A DNA stretch of 52,807 nt from Pirellulales bacterium (GCA_035939775.1 DASZFO010000124.1:1-52807); one strand, 5' to 3'. Numbered from the stretch's first letter, positions 34,723 through 43,117 are shown. The notes: generated by a model from the letters alone, not told the origin. Made by a program: numbers and translations.

Positions 34723-35883
34723 ATGAAACTTGCCGTCATCAAGGAGACACTTCCGGGTGAGCGCCGTGTGGCGCTCGTACCAGCGTCCGTGCCGCCGCTG
34801 CTAAAGGTCGGGCTGGATGTCGCGGTCGAAACCGGGGCCGGCGATGCAGCAGGATTCTTGGACGCCCAATATGCCGATAAGGGTGCCAAAGTCGTCGGTC
34901 GAACGGATGCCTTCACCGCCGATTGTCTTCTCCAAATCCGCTCGCTCGGGGCGAATCCCGAGGCCGGGCGAGCCGATCTGCCGCTCTTTCGCCCCGGCCA
35001 AGTGGTGATCGGCATGTGTGAACCGATTTGGAACCCGACCGGCGCGAGAGACCTCGCCGAGCGCGGCGTGACGCTCTTTGCGATGGAACTCACCCCCCGC
35101 ATCACGCGAGCGCAGAGCATGGACGTGCTCTCGTCGATGGCCACGGTGGCGGGCTATCGGGCCGTGCTGCTCGCCGCCACGACCTTGGGCAAAATGTTTC
35201 CGATGATGACCACCGCCGCCGGCACGATCAAGCCGGCGAAGGTGTTTATCGTCGGCGCCGGCGTGGCCGGGCTGCAAGCGATCGCCACCTCGCGGCGGCT
35301 CGGAGCTGTGGTTTCGGCTTACGATGTCCGCCCCGTCGTGAAAGAGCAGGTGCAAAGCCTGGGGGCGAAATTCGTCGAAATGGCCCTCGACACGAAATCA
35401 GCCGAAGGGGCCGGCGGCTATGCCCAAGTGATGGACGAAGATTTCTACCGCCGCCAGCGCGAGCTGATGACCCGCGTTGTCGCGGAGCACGACGTGGTCA
35501 TCACGACAGCCGCGGTGCCCGGCAAGAAAGCCCCGGTGCTCATCACGCGAGAGATGGTCGAAGGGATGGCCGCCGGCTCGGTGGTGGTCGATATGGCCGA
35601 GCGCGGCGGCAATTGCGAGCTGACCAAGCCGGATGGAACGGTCAATCACGGTGGCGTAACTATTCTCGGCCCTACCAATCTAGCTTCCGACGCCCCGTAT
35701 CATGCCAGCCAGATGTACGCCAAAAACATGACTACATTCCTCACGCATCTCGTGAAGGACGGCAAAATCCAATTCGACATGGCCGACGAAATCACGCGCG
35801 AAACGCTTGTCGCGCGCAACGGGCAAGTGGTTCACCCGCGAGTGCGCGCGGCGCTGGGGATGGAAGAAGTGGCGAAGACTTGA
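34723..35883 (+). CDS. pntA: NAD(P) transhydrogenase alpha subunit, NAD-binding domain I (PntAA)
   Basis: 386 aa, soluble domain I of proton-translocating transhydrogenase. Diagnostic: MKLAVIKETLPGERRVALVP, AQSMDVLSSMATVAGYRAVL, the nucleotide fold VFIVGAGVAGLQAIATSRRLGA (continuing AYDVRPVVKEQVQSLGAKF), TTAAVPGKKAPVLIT, and VVDMAERGGNCELT. These separate it from alanine dehydrogenase. In split-gene organisms this is followed by membrane subunits pntAB and pntB; here the next gene, 26 bases away, is an unrelated hypothetical. The missing partners must lie elsewhere or this subunit acts alone. No frameshift or truncation seen. Confidence 0.9.
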   Translation: MKLAVIKETLPGERRVALVPASVPPLLKVGLDVAVETGAGDAAGFLDAQYADKGAKVVGRTDAFTADCLLQIRSLGANPEAGRADLPLFRPGQVVIGMCEPIWNPTGARDLAERGVTLFAMELTPRITRAQSMDVLSSMATVAGYRAVLLAATTLGKMFPMMTTAAGTIKPAKVFIVGAGVAGLQAIATSRRLGAVVSAYDVRPVVKEQVQSLGAKFVEMALDTKSAEGAGGYAQVMDEDFYRRQRELMTRVVAEHDVVITTAAVPGKKAPVLITREMVEGMAAGSVVVDMAERGGNCELTKPDGTVNHGGVTILGPTNLASDAPYHASQMYAKNMTTFLTHLVKDGKIQFDMADEITRETLVARNGQVVHPRVRAALGMEEVAKT

Positions 35884-35909
35884 GCCGTTGAGCGCGCTAT
35901 ACTCATGGG

Positions 35910-36398
35910 ATGGGAAGCTCGTCTGACGATCCACAAACGTCGCCGCCGCGAAAAAAACGCCGCCGGTGGTTTCAATACCGCTTGCGGACGCTGTTTCTGG
36001 TGATGACAGCGATTTGCGTTTGGCTCGGCTGGGAATCGCATGTCGTTCGCCAGCGGAAGGCGGCGCTTGAGGAAATCAAACGGAGTGACGGTATTGTTTT
36101 GTCAGCAGCAGACACGCGCGAATTGTCCGCCGCGTTGATTGCATTGAACGCAGGAAAGGTACAGTCGGGCAAAGACCGGGCGGTCGCCTCGGCGTTTTTG
36201 TGGGTGACGAATCAGTCAGCGATCAACACTTCGATTCCCTTCATCCGGGAATGGCTCGGCGACGAGGCGATCGCGTCGATCGCGCTTGCCAGCAAGACTT
36301 CCGAGGATGACGTGAGCCGAATCGCGACCTTGTTTCCCGAAGCACACGTGGGCAAACCGCAGTACTCGTCCCCCATCGACAGTCCTCAAGTTCGGTGA
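35910..36398 (+). CDS. Single-pass membrane protein of the planctomycete FxLRTLF type
   Basis: 162 aa. A basic N-terminus (PPRKKRRRW) leads into FQYRLRTLFLVMTAICVWLG, a membrane helix with a sequence pattern that recurs at the N-terminus of many planctomycete hypotheticals. The following region (SHVVRQRKAALEEIKRSDG...) is an extracytoplasmic domain without recognisable fold. It begins 26 bases after pntAA and could be cotranscribed. Function unknown. Confidence 0.75.
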   Translation: MGSSSDDPQTSPPRKKRRRWFQYRLRTLFLVMTAICVWLGWESHVVRQRKAALEEIKRSDGIVLSAADTRELSAALIALNAGKVQSGKDRAVASAFLWVTNQSAINTSIPFIREWLGDEAIASIALASKTSEDDVSRIATLFPEAHVGKPQYSSPIDSPQVR

Positions 36399-36531
36399 GT
36401 GACATATTCGTACTGAGTCGGCAACGCCCAGGTCCGTCTGCGGTCGCGCGGCGTTGAGCTGTTAATGATCGCCGATCCCACCGGTTAGTGCCTCGCTGAA
36501 ACCGAACGCCATCCGTCAGCGAGGCATTGCG

Positions 36532-37311
36532 ATGCTCCGTCCCGCCGCGTCTGGTCCGCGCGTGTTTTTGACCGCCGAGTGGCGGAATTTGGCGATGCTG
36601 AACTACGAAGTGGACCCGCACGTGCTGGAGCCTTATCTGCCGCGGCAGTTGGAATTGGATTTTTGGAACGGCAAGACCTATGTGAGCCTGGTCGGCTTCT
36701 TGTTCCGCGACACGCGGGTGATGGGCGTGCCGATCCCGTTTCATCGCAACTTCGCCGAATTGAATCTGCGGTTCTACGTCCGCCGCCGCGACACTTTCGA
36801 GGAGCGACGCGGAGTGATCTTCATCCGCGAGATCGTGCCGCGGTGGGCGGTCAGCTTCGTCGCCCGCAAGGTCTATCAAGAGAACTATCTGACGCTGCCG
36901 ATGCGGCATTCGATCGAGTCGGGCCGGCAAGCGGATGGCGGCGTGGCCGTTGAATATGCGTGGCGATTCCGGCGGCGTTGGAATCGGATGCGAATCGAGG
37001 CCGCTGGAATCGCGGAACTGCCCGCGACTGGATCGTTCGATGAATTCATCATCGATCATTTCTGGGGCTATAGCGGGCAGCGCAACGGCGATTGCTTGGA
37101 GTATGAGGTCGAGCACCGGCCATGGCCAATCCGTGTGGCGACGCAGGTTGAACTGGATTGTGATGCCGCTGGCCTCTATGGAGCCGAATTGGCAGAAGCT
37201 CTAGCGTGCCCGCCGCGATCGGCGTTTCTAGTCGATGGCTCAGCGGTGGCGCTGCACTGCGGTGTGCGATTGGCCGCGCGGCTTGAGGCGCCTGCCGTCG
37301 CGCCGCGTTAG
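36532..37311 (+). CDS. DUF2071 (YqjF-like) protein
   Basis: 259 aa. Matches the family along its length: VFLTAEWRNLAMLNYEVDP, LEPYLPRQLELDFWNGKTYV, SLVGFLFRDTRVMGVPIPFH, FAELNLRFYVRR, GVIFIREIVPRWAVSFVARK and IDHFWGYSGQRNG. No signal peptide or membrane helix. The family has a tubby/acetoacetate-decarboxylase-like beta fold and no established function. It stands alone with 133 bases before and 126 bases after to its neighbours. Confidence 0.85.
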   Translation: MLRPAASGPRVFLTAEWRNLAMLNYEVDPHVLEPYLPRQLELDFWNGKTYVSLVGFLFRDTRVMGVPIPFHRNFAELNLRFYVRRRDTFEERRGVIFIREIVPRWAVSFVARKVYQENYLTLPMRHSIESGRQADGGVAVEYAWRFRRRWNRMRIEAAGIAELPATGSFDEFIIDHFWGYSGQRNGDCLEYEVEHRPWPIRVATQVELDCDAAGLYGAELAEALACPPRSAFLVDGSAVALHCGVRLAARLEAPAVAPR

Positions 37312-37364
37312 CCCGAAGCTGTAGCTAAATCCGCAAGAATTCAGATTCATCGTCTTCGCCAATC

Positions 37365-37406
37365 GGAATTCTGGCGAATTCCGCTTCGTGCCCCGGCGGC
37401 TATAAT
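37365..37406 (+). promoter_or_regulatory. Candidate promoter with operator-like palindrome
   Basis: TATAAT at 37401-37406 lies 31 bases before the methyltransferase start. Directly upstream, GGAATTC (37365-37371) and GAATTCC (37376-37382) form a perfect 7-bp inverted repeat with a 4-base spacer that would cover the -35 region. The -35 hexamer itself is poor, which fits a regulated promoter but is not proof. Confidence 0.4.
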
Positions 37407-37437
37407 GAGGTCGTCCATTTTTCTCGGAGGACCCATC

Positions 37438-38190
37438 ATGTCGCGCGATCTGCGAATTAATCTCCTGCGCCTCGCGATCGCTCTGTCGATTTGTTGCGCG
37501 AACGCGCCGCCGCTCTCACTCGCCGACGAGCCAGTCACGTCGAATGCCGGCGCGACGGCAACCGCCGAAAAGGCGCCGCCGCCGCTCAAGTATTACAAAG
37601 GCCGCGAGATCGCCGACGCGATGCACTATTCCGGCGCGTCGTGGCTCGTGCGCGAATCGCGCGAGCGAGAGGAAGAATGCACCACGATGCTCAAGGCGCT
37701 GCACCTCAAGCCGGGGCAAACCGTCTGCGACATGGGCTGCGGCAACGGCTTTTACACGCTCAAGCTTTCGTCGCTCGTGGGCAAGGAAGGGCAAGTGCTC
37801 GCCGTCGATATCCAGCCCGAGATGCTGAGCCTGCTGAACGAGCGGGCGAAGGAGCACCATCTCGACAACATCAAGCCGGTTTTAGGAACGCCGTCCGACC
37901 CGAACCTGCCCGAGGGAAAGATCGATCTCATTCTCTGCGTCGACGTCTATCATGAATTTTCGAATCCGGAGGAGATGCTCGCTGCGATGCGGAAGAGCCT
38001 CAAGCCGAGGGGACGCATCGCGCTGGTGGAATTCCGCGCCGAGGACCCCAAAGTGCCGATCAAACCGCTCCACAAGATGACCGAGAAGCAGATTCTCAAA
38101 GAATGGCCCGCCAATGGCTTTAAGCTCGTCGAGCAATTCGACAAGCTTCCCTGGCAGCATCTGATGTTCTTCGAGGCGGAAGCAAAATAG
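37438..38190 (+). CDS. Exported class I SAM-dependent methyltransferase
   Basis: 250 aa. ATG 37438 is chosen: GGAGGA lies seven bases upstream. Residues 1-30 form a signal peptide (LLRLAIALSICCANAPPLSLA). The methyltransferase core begins about residue 90: GQTVCDMGCGNGFYTLKL (motif I, SAM binding), VLAVDIQPEMLSLL (motif II), DLILCVDVYHEFSNPEEML (motif IV) and GRIALVEFR (motif V); YHE aligns with the arsenite/menaquinone-type methyltransferase group. An exported enzyme that needs SAM is unusual; such proteins recur in planctomycetes. Substrate unknown. Confidence 0.85.
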   Translation: MSRDLRINLLRLAIALSICCANAPPLSLADEPVTSNAGATATAEKAPPPLKYYKGREIADAMHYSGASWLVRESREREEECTTMLKALHLKPGQTVCDMGCGNGFYTLKLSSLVGKEGQVLAVDIQPEMLSLLNERAKEHHLDNIKPVLGTPSDPNLPEGKIDLILCVDVYHEFSNPEEMLAAMRKSLKPRGRIALVEFRAEDPKVPIKPLHKMTEKQILKEWPANGFKLVEQFDKLPWQHLMFFEAEAK

Positions 38191-38583
38191 CCGCGAAGCC
38201 CATTTTTCCCGTCCGATTCCGTCGACCGTGGCTGCCTAGGATACCGGCGTGACCTGGCGGGGTTTTTCGGTTCCGGCTAAATCGGCACGATCCTGCGGCG
38301 CGAATTCATCCCGTTGCCAAGGAGGATTCGACGCAAACGGAAAAATCCGGAATCTTGCGAAACCCAACCCAGTTTTCTTGTGTTTACATTTGTTGTGTTT
38401 ATAATGAAGTCCTAATGTGGGAGTTTAGCACGCCGTCGTAGTCTTGCAGGATTCGCAGACTCTTTCCGGGATTGATCCGCTTATGAAATCAGCTCGGGGC
38501 TCATTCTCAGGGTTTGGACTGAGCCTTTAGTCGATCGGAACCACCCTCGACTCGTTTGAGGGTCAGTGTTTGGAACGGGGCTC
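38191..38583. other. Intergenic region before the sigma-54 activator gene, 393 bp
   Basis: Holds the candidate promoter at 38378-38405, in an AT-rich patch that contrasts with the GC-rich surroundings. Otherwise no gene, strong hairpin or RNA gene is visible. Confidence 0.5.
38378..38405 (+). promoter_or_regulatory. Candidate vegetative promoter for the sigma-54 activator gene
   Basis: TATAAT at 38400-38405 with TTGTGT at 38378-38383, 16 bases apart, in a locally AT-rich stretch. The -35 box matches only its first three bases of consensus. It would give a leader of about 170 bases before ATG 38584. Confidence 0.35.
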
Positions 38584-39600
38584 ATGCACAAACCTTCTGA
38601 ACAAACCCAAGTCGCCTCGGGCGCGAGGTCGGCGTTCTCGTCTTCCTGCCCAGAAGATTGGGTGCCCGGTCGAAGCCTGTCGATGCGGCGCGTGGCGCAG
38701 CATGCCGGCCGGGCGGCGGAAGTCGAATGCACGGTTCTCATCTCAGGCGAAACGGGGACCGGCAAAGAGGTGTGGGCTCGGGCCTTGCATCGCAGCGGCC
38801 CGCGGGCGGGCAAGCCGTTTGTACCCGTCAATTGCGCCGCCTTGACCACGACCTTGGCCGAGAGCCAATTGTTTGGCCACGAGAAAGGGGCCTTCACTGG
38901 CGCCTTGGGCAGCTCGCTGGGCATCTTTCGCGCAGCCCAGGCCGGCGTCGTGTTTCTCGACGAAGTGGGAGAAATGCCGCTGGAACTCCAGCCGAAGCTG
39001 CTGCGCGTCTTGCAGCAGCGCGAGGTGACACCGGTGGGAGCCGCCCATCCGGTGCCGATCGACGTGCAGGTGGTGGCGGCAACGAATCGGGATTTGGAGG
39101 CGGAGGTCTCGGTCGGGCGGTTCCGAGAAGACCTGTTCTACCGGCTGAACATGGTGGAACTGCGAGTCCCGCCCCTGCGCGAGCGAGTGGAAGATATTCC
39201 CGAGTTGATCGAGTTCTTCACCAGCCGCTTTGCGGCCAAGTATCAGCGGCCCTTATGGCGGCCCGACGCCGATACCTTGCGGGAATTCGTCGAGTTTGAA
39301 TGGCCGGGCAACGTCCGCCAGTTGTCGCACGTAATCGAGCAATCTTACGTGCTCGATTCCCAGCCCTGCTTGCCGCGGGGCAGTTCGTCGAATCGCGGAG
39401 CCCAAACGATGCTGCCGAGTTTCAATCTGGCTCGGCTGCGGAGCGAAGCGATCCGGCAGGCGCTCGACGTGACTCGCGGTCACAAAGGCCGGGCAGCCAA
39501 GTTGCTCGGCGTGCATCCCAATACGCTCACGCGCCTGCTTGCGCAAGCAGAATCGGATGATAACGGAACCGATTCTTCCGATCCTGACAGGGCCTACTGA
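38584..39600 (+). CDS. Sigma-54-dependent transcriptional activator (AAA+ enhancer-binding protein)
   Basis: 338 aa. AAA+ core about 25-245: Walker A GETGTGKE (55-62), the sigma-54 contact loop GAFTGA (102-107), Walker [11 protein letters not shown] (about 121-130), and [10 protein letters not shown] with the arginine fingers. C-terminal Fis-type helix-turn-helix about 285-320 ([20 protein letters not shown] then HPNTLTRLL). There is no receiver or sensor domain: only about 25 residues precede the AAA+ module, so activity is probably controlled by expression or a partner protein. ATG 38584 chosen over GTG 38566. Downstream are enhancer-like palindromes and a sigma-54 promoter, a likely target. 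Confidence 0.93.
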   Translation: MHKPSEQTQVASGARSAFSSSCPEDWVPGRSLSMRRVAQHAGRAAEVECTVLISGETGTGKEVWARALHRSGPRAGKPFVPVNCAALTTTLAESQLFGHEKGAFTGALGSSLGIFRAAQAGVVFLDEVGEMPLELQPKLLRVLQQREVTPVGAAHPVPIDVQVVAATNRDLEAEVSVGRFREDLFYRLNMVELRVPPLRERVEDIPELIEFFTSRFAAKYQRPLWRPDADTLREFVEFEWPGNVRQLSHVIEQSYVLDSQPCLPRGSSSNRGAQTMLPSFNLARLRSEAIRQALDVTRGHKGRAAKLLGVHPNTLTRLLAQAESDDNGTDSSDPDRAY

Positions 39601-39729
39601 GCTTCAGTCTGCGGGCATTTGGCGGCACAGAGCGGCCGATTTCCAGATGCGGCTGACTGCCCGATTTCCTCGCTGACCGCTCGGCGATCGAGGAGCGTCA
39701 AGGACATCCATTCGGCCCGTTCGTAGTTG

Positions 39730-39763
39730 TCACCATTTTGGTGAGGCATCACTAATTTGGTGA
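39730..39763. promoter_or_regulatory. Tandem enhancer-like palindromes (NtrC-like UAS)
   Basis: TCACCATTTTGGTGA (39730-39744) and TCACTAATTTGGTGA (39749-39763), start-to-start distance 19 bases. The inner part CACCATTTTGGTG closely resembles known NtrC enhancer sites of the type GCACC-N5-GGTGC. They lie about 170-200 bases upstream of the sigma-54 promoter at 39932, the normal range for looping, and 130 bases after the activator gene. Confidence 0.6.
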
Positions 39764-39931
39764 ATCGGCGCAACGTTCTCAGCCTTTGAAACTTACTCCG
39801 ATTCTATGGACGAGTTTTCAACATCCTCCGTTGAAATCATGGAAGTCTCGCTCTTTTTCTCGTGGTCCTAACACTCGCAATCGACCCGCAGGCAAGCGGT
39901 TAATGCGATCCGCGAGAAAAATGGAGACGGA

Positions 39932-39946
39932 TGGAACGCTTGTTGC
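39932..39946 (+). promoter_or_regulatory. Sigma-54 (-24/-12) promoter
   Basis: TGGAACG-N4-TTGC, against the consensus TGGCACG-N4-TTGCW: 10 of 11 defined positions match, with exact GG/GC spacing. Predicted transcription start near 39958, giving a 42-base leader before ATG 40000. Confidence 0.65.
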
Positions 39947-39999
39947 GGCGGATGAGCGGGCTAATTTGTGCTTCAGGGGGACAGAGAAAGGGATTTTCG

Positions 40000-40176
40000 A
40001 TGAACGCAGCCCAAGAGAATCTGTATCAAGATGATCCCGATCCTGACCATCAAGTCGGGATCCGCCGCGAGACGGCGCGGCAGCCGCGCGTGCGCCGCCC
40101 GCAACACATCCGTACGAGCCGGCCGGCTGGCTTCAACGGCAAGCATCGCCGCCGCAACAAACGTTATCTCTTTTGA
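40000..40176 (+). CDS. Small basic protein of unknown function (58 aa)
   Basis: Begins MNAAQENLYQDDPDPDHQVG, acidic for about 20 residues, then strongly basic: RRETARQPRVRRPQHIRTSR and a tail GKHRRRNKRYLF. The ATG at 40000 follows AAAGGGA at a fitting distance; an earlier in-frame ATG at 39931 overlaps the sigma-54 promoter and is rejected. No family recognised. The charge profile suggests nucleic-acid or ribosome contact, but that is inference from composition. Its placement directly below the -24/-12 promoter makes it the probable product of the adjacent activator's regulon. Confidence 0.55.
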   Translation: MNAAQENLYQDDPDPDHQVGIRRETARQPRVRRPQHIRTSRPAGFNGKHRRRNKRYLF

Positions 40177-40210
40177 TCGTCGGCGTGCATGCCAGCACGG
40201 CTCGCGCGAC

Positions 40211-41293
40211 TCATCGCCCGGCAGAGTTTTCAATTGTCAATTGGAAACGACTGGGGTTGATCGTCAGATGGTAGCCGGGAAGCGAGTTAGGGCTGATTCG
40301 GGCCCCGACGTCCGCCGCTTCGGGCGGAAGAATGTAGAACTCGACGTTCTTCCATACTCTTCGGCCGATGCGTAGTTGGGCAATCTTCGCAATCTGGGCC
40401 ATGACGTCGCGTCCCTCGGCAATGTGGTATTTGACTTTCCGCGCGTCGGGCCCAACCGCGAGCCCAGCCGTCTCGGCTAGGTTCTGCGCGATCACCGTCG
40501 ATTCGCCGGCGTTGCCGAAGGTGAACGTCAACGGACGGCGGTCGTCGACGATGGCCGTCAGCCGGATGGCGCGACCCTCGCGGTAGATCGGCAAGGTATT
40601 GCCGAGCAAATTCGAGTCGAGCTTGTCGACGAACAGCCGCCAAGTGTCCTTCAATCCCTTGAGCGGCCCCAGTTGGCCGGGCGTCGGCAACGCGGCCAAC
40701 GCCGCTGCGATGGCCGGGTCTTTGCCGAGCCGCTCATATCGTTGGGGCAAGTCGTCGGGCGTGTCGCGATACGCGAGAAGCTTTAACGTGGCATCGGTGC
40801 GGGCGTTGACCAGATCCATCAGCGCCGTCTTGAGTGGCGGCCCCATTCCCAATTTTTCCGGGGGAATGTAAACCTTTCTCAGTTGCTCGACAGCGGCGTC
40901 GGCGTTTTTCTGCTCTGCGTCGAGTTGTTTTCTTTGCGCAGTGCCGGCCTTGGCCGCCGCGGCCAATTCGCGAGTTTTCTCGGCAGACTCTTCGAGCTTG
41001 CTGAGTCGCGCGAAAGTGGCCTCGTTCGCGTCCAATAATTGTTCGACACTGGCTCGTGCCTCGCGATGCCGTTTCTCGAAGCGCTCGAGCGTCGCCAGCC
41101 GATCGCGAAGCTCCTGTTCTTCGGGCAGGATCCAGAGCTTTCCGACCTTCGATAGACCATGCTCTTGCAGCACGGCCTCCGGTGATGGCTCGCCGCTATC
41201 CGCCGATCGACCAACTGAAGTCCAGACCGTCAAGCACGCGACAACGCGGCAGCAGATCGCAATCGCCAGCCATCGATGCTTCGGGGCTTTCAT
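40211..41293 (-). CDS. Exported coiled-coil protein with a retropepsin-like domain lacking the catalytic Asp
   Basis: 360 aa. Signal peptide about 1-30 (LAIAICCRVVACLTVWTSV). Residues about 55-150 are a coiled coil (LEESAEKTRELAAAAKAG, QLDAEQKNADAAVEQLRKV). From about 235 a retropepsin-like beta domain: IRLTAIVDDRRPLTFTFGNA, TVIAQNLAETAGL and RIGRRVWKNVEFYILP. In active relatives the TFGNAGES position carries LDTGA; here the aspartate is absent and the later LLG-type flap/loop is also changed to ISPNSLPGY. So the fold is retained and protease activity is not expected. Probably periplasmic. No related gene adjacent. Confidence 0.7.
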   Translation of the reverse strand: MKAPKHRWLAIAICCRVVACLTVWTSVGRSADSGEPSPEAVLQEHGLSKVGKLWILPEEQELRDRLATLERFEKRHREARASVEQLLDANEATFARLSKLEESAEKTRELAAAAKAGTAQRKQLDAEQKNADAAVEQLRKVYIPPEKLGMGPPLKTALMDLVNARTDATLKLLAYRDTPDDLPQRYERLGKDPAIAAALAALPTPGQLGPLKGLKDTWRLFVDKLDSNLLGNTLPIYREGRAIRLTAIVDDRRPLTFTFGNAGESTVIAQNLAETAGLAVGPDARKVKYHIAEGRDVMAQIAKIAQLRIGRRVWKNVEFYILPPEAADVGARISPNSLPGYHLTINPSRFQLTIENSAGR

Positions 41294-41516
41294 GCGCGAA
41301 TTATGACGCCCAACAACCGGGAAAGTCCAGCCACGAGGAAGCGGGCGGTCGGCGGGAGGCAGGCGATAGGAGGTGCTGAAGCTCTACCGGCGGAAGAACC
41401 GGCACTGGCGGCAGAACCGGCGTAAGTCGGCCGCCATTCTAGTCGCCGAACAAAACCCGCCGATCATGGATGGTGGCGACAAGGGATTTGCGCGGGATCA
41501 GGATCGGAGGTGCAGG

Positions 41517-41735
41517 ATGTGGAAGTCGCTGTTCTTAGCATTGGGCATCTTCACGCTCGTGCTCGGGCTGGAAGCACTCGTGGTCGACAGCGCCACGTTC
41601 GCCAATCATGGCGATCCGGCCATCAAAGGAGATCTCGTGCCGGCCGAATGGGCTCCCTGGAGCCTGCTCTCGGCCGGGACCGTGGTGATCCTCTATTCGT
41701 TCACCCTGCCGCAGAAGCTCAAAGGAGGCGGCTAG
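41517..41735 (+). CDS. Small two-TM membrane protein (72 aa)
   Basis: ATG 41517 follows GGAGGTGCAGG, so the upstream in-frame extension to 41373 is discarded. Sequence: MWKSLFLALGIFTLVLGLEA (TM1), a short loop with AEWAPW, and SLLSAGTVVILYSFTLPQKL (TM2), ending KLKGGG. A conserved-looking planctomycete small membrane protein with no known role. An inverted repeat begins 11 bases after its stop. Confidence 0.7.
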   Translation: MWKSLFLALGIFTLVLGLEALVVDSATFANHGDPAIKGDLVPAEWAPWSLLSAGTVVILYSFTLPQKLKGGG

Positions 41736-41746
41736 CGCCAAGGGTG

Positions 41747-41827
41747 AAGTACGAAGGGCGAAGCGTGAGAACATCGCCATCACTCGGCATTTCGTACTTT
41801 GTACTTTGTACTTCGCACTTCGTACTT
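41747..41827. repeat. 81-bp inverted repeat between convergent genes
   Basis: AAGTACGAAGGGCGAAG (41747-41763) pairs with CTTCGCACTTCGTACTT (41811-41827), 16 of 17 bases. The right part also has tandem GTACTTT/GTACTTC units. It overlaps the stop codon (41826-41828) of the MORN-type gene and begins just after the stop of the small membrane protein gene, so it may also act as a bidirectional terminator. In style it matches the arms of the 31332-31865 unit but carries no gene. Confidence 0.75.
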
Positions 41828-42968
41828 ACTTCCCTTCCTTCTTCGCCGCCTCTTCCTTGGCCTTCGCGAGCTGATCGAGAACCAAGACGCCGTCGCTGTA
41901 GTATTGATCTCGGGTGTAGTTCCCATCTTTATCGACTTCCGCCCAGCGGCCGTCGCGAATCCCCTTCTTGTAGCAATTCAATGCCGACTGTTTGCCATCT
42001 TCATAATAGAACCAGACGGGGCCGTCGAGCTTGTCGTCTTTGTAAGTTCGCTTCGTCTTGATTTGGCCGTTTTCGTACCATTCGGTCTCGGCGCCTTCAT
42101 GCTTGCCGGCCTTGAAGTTCACTTGCAATTGCTTCTTCCCGTTCTCGTACCATAGAGTTTGCACCCCTTCGGGCTGGCCGTGATCGTATGTGGCCAGCAT
42201 GGCGGTCGGCTGTTCGGGAGTATCGTGCCACTTGGTAAACGTGCCTTGGAGTTGCCCCTTGACGTAGGTCGCTTCGCTGAGCTTCATTCCGTCGGGATAC
42301 CAGCGCATCTCCTTACCGTCTTGAAGGCCGTCTTTGTAATGCGCCGACAGGCTCTTGGCCCCATCCTGATACCATTCCCGATCGGGGCCGTTCTTTTTTC
42401 CTTCGTGGAATTCGGCCTCGCTGGACATATGGCCGTTTTCGTACCAGCGTTGATCGAGCCCCTCTTGGTCGCCGTGAATGTAGTGAACCAGGAACCGCGG
42501 CCGGCCCGCGGAATACCAGCGGGCGAGTGTTCCCTCGACCACGTCTCGATCGTACGTGGCTTCGAGGGTTTTCTTCCCGTCCGCGCCCCACTCGATGTGC
42601 TTGCCTTGCCGCTTTCCGTCCTTGAATACGGTCTGCTCGATCTTGTCGCCGCTGGAGAGATAGCGAGTCTCGGTGCCGTCTTTCAGGCCGTGCCGGTAAG
42701 TCCCTTCCGCTTTGACTTTACCCGACGGATACAACTCAACCCAGGGTCCGTCGAGAACGTCGTTTTGGTATCGATAGCGCGAGGCTTCCGCGCCATCGCC
42801 AAAATAGCTGATCTCCCAGCCATGCTTGATCGGTTCGCCATGGCCAAGATCTTTCACTTCGGTCCGAAGGCGCAGCTTTCCATCGGCATCACGTTTTTCA
42901 ATTGCCTTGACGTCGCCGATCGCAAAGCTGACGGCGAGGATTCCGAGCGTTTTGAACAGCAAGAGCAT
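41826..42968 (-). CDS. Exported MORN_2 (YwqK-type) repeat protein
   Basis: 380 aa. A hydrophobic N-terminus (MLLLFKTLGILAVSFAIGDV) is a weak signal peptide. The body is about 12 repeats of roughly 23 residues of the type WYENGxxxxExxYKDGKxxG, for example HGWEISYFGDGAEASRYRYQ, PWVELYPSGKVKAEGTYRHG and WYENGQIKTKRTYKDDK. MORN_2 repeats form beta hairpins and are known from YwqK-like proteins; they are presumed binding modules. A Lys/Glu/Ala tail ends the protein. The name 'antitoxin' given to such repeats in some databases is not supported by context here. Confidence 0.85.
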   Translation of the reverse strand: MLLLFKTLGILAVSFAIGDVKAIEKRDADGKLRLRTEVKDLGHGEPIKHGWEISYFGDGAEASRYRYQNDVLDGPWVELYPSGKVKAEGTYRHGLKDGTETRYLSSGDKIEQTVFKDGKRQGKHIEWGADGKKTLEATYDRDVVEGTLARWYSAGRPRFLVHYIHGDQEGLDQRWYENGHMSSEAEFHEGKKNGPDREWYQDGAKSLSAHYKDGLQDGKEMRWYPDGMKLSEATYVKGQLQGTFTKWHDTPEQPTAMLATYDHGQPEGVQTLWYENGKKQLQVNFKAGKHEGAETEWYENGQIKTKRTYKDDKLDGPVWFYYEDGKQSALNCYKKGIRDGRWAEVDKDGNYTRDQYYSDGVLVLDQLAKAKEEAAKKEGK

Positions 42969-43117
42969 GGCAATCGGATCGATGTTTTCGGGAGGTTCTG
43001 GGGACGAACGAAGAAGGGATCGGCGGCGCGCCGGCCCAATTCAGCAGTGGCGTCTGCCCCTACGACCGCTACCTCAATGATAAGTCAGAAAACCGGGAAT
43101 AGAAGGCGAAAAAACCG

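Larger units (their letters stand above)
39601..39999. other. Intergenic control region between activator and small basic protein, 399 bp
   Basis: Contains two tandem palindromes (39730-39763) and a -24/-12 promoter (39932-39946), listed separately. No gene frame in it has family features. Confidence 0.6.

Noticed and set aside
41826-42968. Toxin-antitoxin system (YwqK-type 'antitoxin' label)
   Set aside because: The similarity is to MORN_2 repeats only; no toxin gene is adjacent and the gene is far larger than a typical antitoxin.
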